A stretch of 64,000 bases of DNA from Philhelius pedissequus (taxonomy: Eukaryota; Arthropoda; Insecta; Diptera; Syrphidae): positions 204,173,336 through 204,237,335 of the forward strand of contig OU343161.1 of NCBI GenBank assembly GCA_910595825.1. The letters are read 5' to 3'. Below the pieces are notes generated by a model that worked only from the letters and a program-made list of their open reading frames with translations, ran no database searches and had not been told where the DNA came from. This document shows positions 58,651 to 64,000 of the stretch, piece by piece; the stretch's first letter is position 1; each line of letters begins with the position of its first letter. The translations under genes and the position numbers were made by a program.

Positions 58651-58859
58651 TATGCAAACAAAATTTGTAAACTTTAAAACCAAATATCTTGTATTTTCTT
58701 GCTTTTAAACAAACTATTATTTAAAGATGTTAATACAAAATGTTGTCAATCGGGCAGACGGCAAAGCCAAGCTTTAACGATGGTTGTAAAATAATTTTGG
58801 AAATTGTATACTTAAATCTAATAATAAATCGAATATAATCTAAATCTAATCTAATTTTT

Positions 58860-59365
58860 TTCGTCGCGAAGGGTATATGATTTCAGATTTATTTTTTTCT
58901 CACGGTTTGGTGTATATTCGTGTCTGTGAAACCAGAAGCTATATCTGATGACATAGATTTGAAAATTGTTTCTTCATTCACGTTTTTTTTCTTTTGTGAC
59001 ACGAAGCGGTGTCAATGTTTAAAAAATGAATGTTGAAATTAATTTGGAGGATTACACAATTGTTAATACATAATTGATATTATGTGTTTAAAATGTATGT
59101 ATGTTTTCACAGCCTCATTTAACTATTCACATAATTACTGAAAACAAAATCTTGCCAAAACGAGGGCAATCAATTGTTCTGATGGTGTTATGGTATTAGT
59201 TAAAGAGGGGTAAATCTGCCGAAAAATCCAGATCTGCAAAATTGATTTCCGATCAAAAAATAAATTGATTTGTTTGCCCATTGGAAGGCTTTAATTGTAA
59301 AAATCTGTGCTTTGACAGATCTGAAGGGGAAAAGATTAATTTTTGTTACCAAGAGAAAACACCAT
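58860..59365. mobile_element. inverted-repeat element, family B, copy 3
   Basis: The right end (complement TGGTGTTTTCTCTTGGTAAC) and interior blocks (TGTCTGTGAAACCAG, TTAAAGAGGGGTAAATCTGC, CGAAAAATCCAGATCTGCAA, CCATTGGAAGGC) match copies at 13874 and 42050. The left end has been lost at the junction with the LINE tail. Confidence 0.7.
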
Positions 59366-59866
59366 AATTTACCTGCACATTAATTGCTTGCGAAATTTTG
59401 ACATTTAATTGTTTTTATAAAAAAAAAAGTCAAACTTGTTTTGTTTATTTGATTTTTCCTTGGCTTTGGGTTTTCTCTAGTGTCTGGTTTTTCTGTGCAT
59501 TTCTGTTTTAAATTATTCAAAATAAATTCAATTCTAATTTTTGTATCAAAACCAATTTCAAAATCGACTAAACTAAATCTGCAAAATGAAAATGGGAAGT
59601 TGGAAAAAGGACACCGTTTATATATCTTATCGGCGAAGCCAAAGATACGCGGCCTATCGCTGCACCAACGATAATTAAGAAAATCTTCGTTACCAAAATA
59701 ATGTTTTGTTGCAAAAAGTCCATCTTAAACGATACCTACCTCAAAATAGCTATTTATCTGGGAAGCCTATTTCTGATCTCATTGAATCGCGATTTTATAC
59801 CATACCCCAGAATTTATTTCTCCCGTGCAGACAATCTGTTTAATGTTTACTTCGCATTGTTATTTA

Positions 59867-60942
59867 TGCCGGTCGTCCACTAAGTGCGCAACAAGCTCAA
59901 CCAACTTCGTTCAACTTTTCATTCAACTCCATCGTTGGATGTCAAAACTTACAACCTCTTACACTAGTGCGCAAACTTGCGATCTTCACGTTGACCAACG
60001 AAGCCAGAAGAAAAATTGAACAAAACGTGTTGGGAGCCTCGTACACATAGTTGACAAACTTAGTGAAATGTTGAATAACCTCGTACACCTAATTGATCAA
60101 CTCGTTCAATTGTTGGAGAACTCCGTACACCTAGTTGATCAACGTATTCAATTGTTGAATAGCTTCGTACAAGAACCTCGTACACTAGTTGATAAACTTG
60201 TTCGATTTTGAAAAAAAAAAAAGATTTTCAAGTTGATCAACTGCGTTTTTGATATGGTTGTTCAACAAGTTGATGGACGTGTTGATACCTTCGTACACCT
60301 AACCAAGACGCACTCGTTGAGGAACGCGTTCAACGCACGCACTATAAGTCTATTGATGACATAATTTTTTGTAAACATTTTTAATGTCGGTGTCACACAC
60401 ATCTTTGTTGAAAAATATTGAAATTATATTTTATCTATATTAAGCATGATTTCCTCTCAAAGCAAAAAAAAATTGGCTGCCATATTAACAATATTGGAAA
60501 ATTAACTACAAAAAAAAGATAAAAGACGATGACGAAAAATCAAAACACAATTAAAAACACTGCACCAATTTTCAAGTTGATGTCAATACAATACTTCAAC
60601 TCAAGCACGCACACATATTTTGTCTCGTCCAACGCAACGCACAACAAATAATTTCACGTCAACGGCAACTATCACCAAACAAAATTAAAAAAGTTGATCA
60701 ACGAGTTGAACAAATAATGTGCAACACATTATCTTGAAAACGTTGCTCAACGCTTTGAACCACCATTTTCAACGAGCAACACGAGCTCGTACACTAGCCG
60801 TACACTAGTTGAAAAATTCGTTGAGCAACGATCTCCAACCGCATTAAAGTCGTTAGTTGGATGGAATTGAGGACATCGTACATTAGAGTTGAGTATGTTG
60901 AACTCGAAATTTGTGCGTTGAACGCCTAGTGGACGACCGGCA
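59867..60942. mobile_element. 1.08-kb TTA-flanked element in the FITM pseudogene
   Basis: The ends are TGCCGGTCGTCCACTAAGTG and (complement) TGCCGGTCGTCCACTAGGCG, flanked by TTA at 59864-59866 and 60943-60945. The interior is filled with GTTGATCAAC, GTTCAACTTTT and CTCGTACAC-like words, including a block of 42-bp tandem repeats, and has no open frame. The TTA duplication suggests a PIF/Harbinger-type non-autonomous element. Confidence 0.85.
60037..60195. repeat. 42-bp tandem repeats inside the element
   Basis: CCTCGTACAC-like starts occur at 60037, 60079, 60121 and 60163, each 42 bases apart, with a further start at 60176. The unit is CTCGTACACCTAGTTGATCA followed by ACTCGTTCAATTGTTGAATA. 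CGTACAC words also occur elsewhere in the element (near 60290 and 60795). Confidence 0.8.
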
Positions 60943-61329
60943 TTAGTCTACAATTTCTGTAGATGACCTCGACAGTCCTTTGTTGTGGTGATAGAAAGAA
61001 GATGATGACAAATCACTTTACTCGCATTGGAATTGGTTTTTCTGGACAAAGTTGTTTAATGTAATTGAACCATCGTATGGCAAATTCACTGCTCGTGGAT
61101 TTGAAAGCAAATCAAGCTTCTTGCATGCTGATCACTTGTGGAAAGGATTTGACATATAAGGCCATGCATTTATACTATTCATTCGATTTTGGTATTAATT
61201 GAGGAAGCAAGACATATAGTTAAATGGAAATCGATCAAAGAGCATTTGCGAAATGAAATAAACGCAGCGTAGCAGAGCGGTCACGTACAAACCCACTAAG
61301 AAAACTCACTGATGAACAAGTGAAAATGC

Positions 61330-61422
61330 AACCCGTTCCAAAGATATAGTCTAAAATCTATTCACTGTTCACTTTGAAATATATAATCTGAAAATACTTT
61401 GAAGTGTATCTTTGAACGGGTT
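61330..61422. mobile_element. short palindromic element, family Q, copy 1
   Basis: AACCCGTTCCAAAGATATAG is mirrored by the complement near 61400-61422 (AAAGATACACTTCAAAG). It sits directly after the FITM pseudogene's last readable residues and is 93 bases long. Confidence 0.65.
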
Positions 61423-61581
61423 ATCCTAAAAACTTGGTTGATACCTTTTAGTAATCTACTTTTGATACTCTTTGATACAAGGCTTATGCAAAAAATTACT
61501 CTTGAAATACGCATATTTAGAATGATGTATGCATATTCCTGCAGTTGTTTTTTTTAATACAACTTGTTTGCAAAAAATGTT

Positions 61582-61770
61582 GATGCTTCCTTTGAAAGTA
61601 TGAAGTGCTGATTCTAAAAAGATATCGCTCGCCTGTATTGGACAACCCGTTCCAAATATATACTCCAAAGTATTTTCAGATTATATATTTCAAAGTAAAT
61701 AATGAATAGCTTTTGGAGTATAACTTTGCACCGGGAATCAAAACTTCATACTTTCAAAGGAAGCATTAAC
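61582..61770. repeat. palindrome containing family Q copy 2
   Basis: GATGCTTCCTTTGAAAGTAT at 61582 is inverted at 61743-61770. Between them (61644-61735) lies AACCCGTTCCAAATATATAC mirrored by GTATAACTTTGCACCGGG, a second copy of family Q. Thus an inverted pair surrounds a smaller palindrome. Confidence 0.6.
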
Positions 61771-61782
61771 AAAACCAAAAGT

Positions 61783-62203
61783 AGTTTTGTCACCAAATTA
61801 CTTTTATATGGAATTTTTTTTGTCTCCAAATTACTTTTAGATGCAATTTTTTTAAAATAATTTTTGGACTTGAAAATGGTATCCGGAATTAGTAAGAAAC
61901 CATAAATTAGAACTCAGAACCGTTTACACCATCCCAATGAAGCAGGTAGTTTTCGAATTATAGAGTGTTTAACCTCCCAATTTCATTGATTTTCTTAAAA
62001 TTGATAGAAATTTCATCAAATCGGCAGATAAACCAGTTTATAAATACAAAAGTAATTGCTTAATTTGGATCATTTAAACGGTTCTGAGTTTTATTTTAAA
62101 ACCTTTATGTGTAACCAGAACCATTTTTATATCCAAGAATTATTTCTAAAAGTAATTTGGTGACAAAAAAATTCCATCTAAAAGTAATTTGGCGACAAAA
62201 CTC
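61783..62203. mobile_element. palindromic element, family R
   Basis: The left arm (AGTTTTGTCACCAAATTACT then TTTATATGGAATTTTTTT) is inverted at the right arm (complement AGTTTTGTCGCCAAATTACT), with TTTTGTCACCAAATTACTTT appearing twice in each arm about 38 bases apart. An outer-to-inner match also includes AACTCAGAACCGTTT. The arms total about 150 bases each and the centre about 120. It is non-coding. Confidence 0.75.
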
Positions 62204-62313
62204 CTTTTTTAACAACTTCTCAATTTTTTTTTGACAGCTTGCAGAACTCTCCCCAAATATTTTTCCGCTGTGGTTTTCGTTAGCATTTCGCTCTCCTAGT
62301 GGAGACCACCAAA

Positions 62314-62346
62314 AGTTTTCGTTTCGCATCAGCAGCGTAGTAGGCT
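62314..62346 (-). repeat. inverted end motif S (right)
   Basis: The complement reads AGCCTACTACGCTGCTGATG then CGAAACGAAAA, matching 53306-53337, with TAA next to its outer edge (62347-62349). Confidence 0.6.
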
Positions 62347-62349
62347 TAA

Positions 62350-62592
62350 AAGTTTAAACAGTTTTGACAGTATACCAACATTTTGGAAAAATCATTTTTA
62401 GGAATTTTTTTTTTTTTTTTTATAATCTACACGCGCTCAAGGGATTATGAATACTCTTTAAAAATGAAAAAACTCTTTAACACCGCGGGCGTAATGGTGA
62501 GGTTAAGGAAGAGAAAGAATGATAGGAAAGATGTGTGGCGCGATACTCGGAGACTGTACGTGGTTGTTGTCTCAGATCTTATCTCCAGGGAT
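62350..62592. other. no recognised gene
   Basis: A 72-codon frame runs through a T-run and a lysine/arginine-rich stretch, with no motif. Confidence 0.4.
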
Positions 62593-62812
62593 GGCGGCTG
62601 AACTAATGCGGAGAAATTACCGTGTCTTATTTATCGATGTCCCTTATAATTCGCATTAATTTTTTTATTCCTTGTCATATTTTATCGGTATACTAGTTTT
62701 ACTCAATCACATGTTGTTAGTTCTATGCCTAAACAGCATGTAATGAGTAAACCAGCAACTCTTTGTATGACATTTTATTTTTAGAATTGGTTAGTATAAT
62801 GGAATATGGTTG
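62593..62812 (-). mobile_element. SINE family N, copy 2, body only
   Basis: The minus strand from CCATTATACTAACCAATTCT to AATTTCTCCGCATTAGTTCA is about 90% like 30352-30148, including ATGCTGTTTAGGCATAGAAC and GACACGGTAATTTCTCCGCA. The tRNA-like head is absent, so it is 5'-truncated. Confidence 0.7.
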
Positions 62813-62820
62813 GAATAAAA

Positions 62821-63124
62821 AATACTATTTTTTTTAACGACTCAATCTAATGCTTCTAAACTTTATATAGTAGTTTTGTTTTTATATATTCTTGAATACT
62901 AGGAAAAAAACTTTTCTAAGGTTAATGCTGAAAAAATACCATTAGGGATTTTTTTTTCTAAAAAACGGCTCTATAAGAATATTAAGTATAAAATAATTGT
63001 ATGTACTTAAATTAGTCCAGTTCACACTTACATATATATAATTAAAATTAAATACGCATATTAATAAGTGCCTTAAAATGGCAATCTAATTTGTTTTCTT
63101 AGAAATGTTTTCACAATGTTATAA
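62821..63124. other. no gene seen
   Basis: AT-rich sequence between the SINE body and the mariner-like remnant. Confidence 0.45.
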
Positions 63125-63850
63125 CGGGTGTTTTTTTAGACGTGTAGTTTTCAAGAAGAAATAAAACACATATAATTTAACGTTATGGCCAAGAATTTTC
63201 GTTTATTATAAAGAAAAGGGCTTGCCATTATGTTTTAAAAATGATTTCGGGCAAGTGGCCGCTGCGGCTGACTCGAATAAATTCAAACCGAGATGCCCAA
63301 ACTTCGACCACTTTTAGCAGAAATTGGCTCATATTCGCGCCGAATATTCTCTTTCAAGGGGTCAATCGTCTCGGGCTTATTTGCGTACAAAAGTGACTTC
63401 ACATAACCCCACAAAAAATAGTCCCGCGGTGGGTGTATGGCATAGCACCGTGTTGTTGAAACTAAAGGTCGCCCACATCCCCATAACCTGTAACATTATG
63501 GCTGGCTTCATTTTTGAAGAAATATGTACCAATGATTCCCCCTGCCCATAGAGCACTCAAAACAGTGACTTTTTGAGGATGTAACGATACGTTCTCAACA
63601 ATCACAATCCCTTGTGGATTATGATCACTCCAAATACGAAAATTTGCTTATTAACGTAAGTACCTATTTAACCAAAAGTCAGCTTCATCGCTGAACACAA
63701 TTTTCTTCTAATGCTTCGCGGGAACCGAACCCTTATTTTAATAATAAAATATTTGCACGATTTGCAAACGTTGTTTAGGAGTAAGTCTATTCATTATGAA
63801 ATGCCAAAGCAAACTGAGCATAAATCAAGTGACAGTTGTCAAAAAGACTA
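63125..63850 (-). mobile_element. Tc1/mariner-superfamily transposon remnant
   Basis: The low-coordinate end begins GGGTGTTTTTTTAGACGTGT, a terminus common in one insect mariner-like group. The minus strand encodes an internally deleted transposase. The opposite terminal repeat is not recognisable. Confidence 0.65.
63283..63794 (-). pseudogene. mariner-like transposase, internally deleted
   Basis: From ATG at 63794 the minus strand reads MNRLTPKQRLQIVQIFYY, the start of the first helix-turn-helix domain. After a deletion it gives KKIVFSDEADFWLN, NKQIFRIWSDHNPQG, QKVTVLSALWAGGIIGTYFF and, later, DYFLWGYVKSLLYANKPETI, ending GRSLGISV. FSDEA-x-FWLN holds the first catalytic aspartate, and the last block lies close to the third. 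The second catalytic segment is absent and several stops and shifts occur. Confidence 0.8.
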
Positions 63851-63947
63851 ACTCCGATAAAAGTATTGTCATGTCATGTCAAATGGTGAAAATATCGCGT
63901 AAACGTTTCGTAACAAAAAAGTAAAATAAATTAAATTTTCCGATTAA

Positions 63948-63996
63948 TATAATATAAATATGAATATAAATATAAATATAAATATAAATATAAATA
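63948..63996. repeat. ATAAAT hexanucleotide microsatellite
   Basis: Several tandem copies of ATAAAT, with variants, run to near the window end. Confidence 0.85.
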
Positions 63997-64000
63997 GGAT

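Larger units (their letters stand above)
53640..58855 (+). mobile_element. LINE with APE endonuclease and reverse transcriptase, interrupted
   Basis: The plus strand encodes an endonuclease (53641-54333) and, beyond an inserted RTE copy, a reverse transcriptase (56776-58172) with a C-terminal tail to about 58640. It ends in AATCTAA-like short repeats around 58810-58855 rather than poly(A). The frame has stops and shifts (for example near 54330, 56980 and 57520). The protein is unlike the RTE copies in the window. The clade is uncertain; the C-terminal thumb is of the type also seen in hymenopteran LINEs. Confidence 0.82.
59611..61327 (+). pseudogene. Fitm: FITM (fat storage-inducing transmembrane) pseudogene
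   Basis: FITM proteins are endoplasmic reticulum membrane proteins needed for lipid droplet formation. The first part (59611-59866) encodes MFCCKKSILNDTYLKIAIYL, GSLFLISLNRDFIPYPRIYF and SRADNLFNVYF, close to the first membrane region of insect FITM. After the transposon the second part reads TVLCCGDRKKMMTNHFTRIG, FWTKLFNVIEPSYGKFTARG, SSFLHADHLWKGFDI, stop, GHAF, then in another frame ILVLIEEARHIVKWKSIKEH and RSRTNPLRKLTDEQVKM. Stops, frame changes and a missing stretch after VYF show it is not functional. I see no introns, so a processed copy is possible. The C-terminal membrane segments are absent. Confidence 0.82.

Noticed and set aside
59480..59674. Possible upstream exon of FITM
   Set aside because: The frame is shifted from the recognisable FITM text and shows no similarity before about 59611.
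60037..60195. CRISPR-like 42-bp periodicity
   Set aside because: The whole 42-bp unit repeats, without unique spacers, inside a TTA-flanked transposon.

Overview
This window looks like a stretch of a large, AT-rich, repeat-laden insect genome, most likely a higher fly. The evidence is a spliced Cks gene with a 139-base intron, short introns with dipteran-style signals, abundant CATA/TATG and TAGG/ACCT simple repeats, tRNA-derived SINEs, non-LTR retrotransposons and many small inverted-repeat transposons. Nothing is bacterial or viral. A tephritid-like fly would fit, but the species is an inference.

Host coding content is sparse. I find one clear gene, a two-exon Cks (cyclin-dependent kinase regulatory subunit) closest to Cks85A at 35569-36007. 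A two-exon TMEM216/TMEM17-family membrane protein (ciliary transition zone family) lies at 45222-45727. A weak 68-codon two-exon candidate lies head-to-head with it on the minus strand (44425-44742). An intron-poor pseudogene of the fat-storage-inducing protein FITM (59611-61327) is interrupted by a transposon.

The rest is layered mobile DNA. Region 1-17 kb: repeat family G, a Tc1-like element with an intact TA duplication whose transposase is split by a cluster of inverted-repeat elements, a minus-strand LINE reverse transcriptase remnant, two copies of a small element (one carrying a nested element flanked by TTAA), a TAGG/ACCT-rich kilobase, and an RNase H-type LINE tail. Region 17-25 kb: a foldback element, a 1.8-kb inverted-repeat element, and a 552-bp TTA-flanked element. 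Region 25-29 kb: an almost complete RTE-like retrotransposon on the minus strand with a 15-bp target duplication. Region 29-35 kb: a SINE, a three-deep nest of MITEs with a matching empty site nearby, a 983-bp element with CRE-like arms, and several more inverted-repeat elements. Region 36-44 kb: MITEs, three diverged tandem units, an RTE fragment, and pogo-like ends. Region 46-53 kb: more G copies, a second copy of the 983-bp family, and a Tc1-like gene split by a SINE. Region 53-59 kb: a plus-strand LINE split by an RTE copy flanked by a 204-bp direct duplication. Region 59-64 kb: the FITM pseudogene, palindromic elements, a SINE body and a mariner-like transposase remnant.

No new genetic system with a cargo or defence function is visible. 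The most unusual observations are the 204-bp target duplication, the exact nesting and empty site at 30.6-32.5 kb, the element family with repeated GTGACA/TGTCAC motifs, the 42-bp repeats inside the element that breaks FITM, and a pair of matching inverted ends 9 kb apart (53306 and 62346). Repeat families are labelled with local letters (A, B, C and so on), which are not database names.
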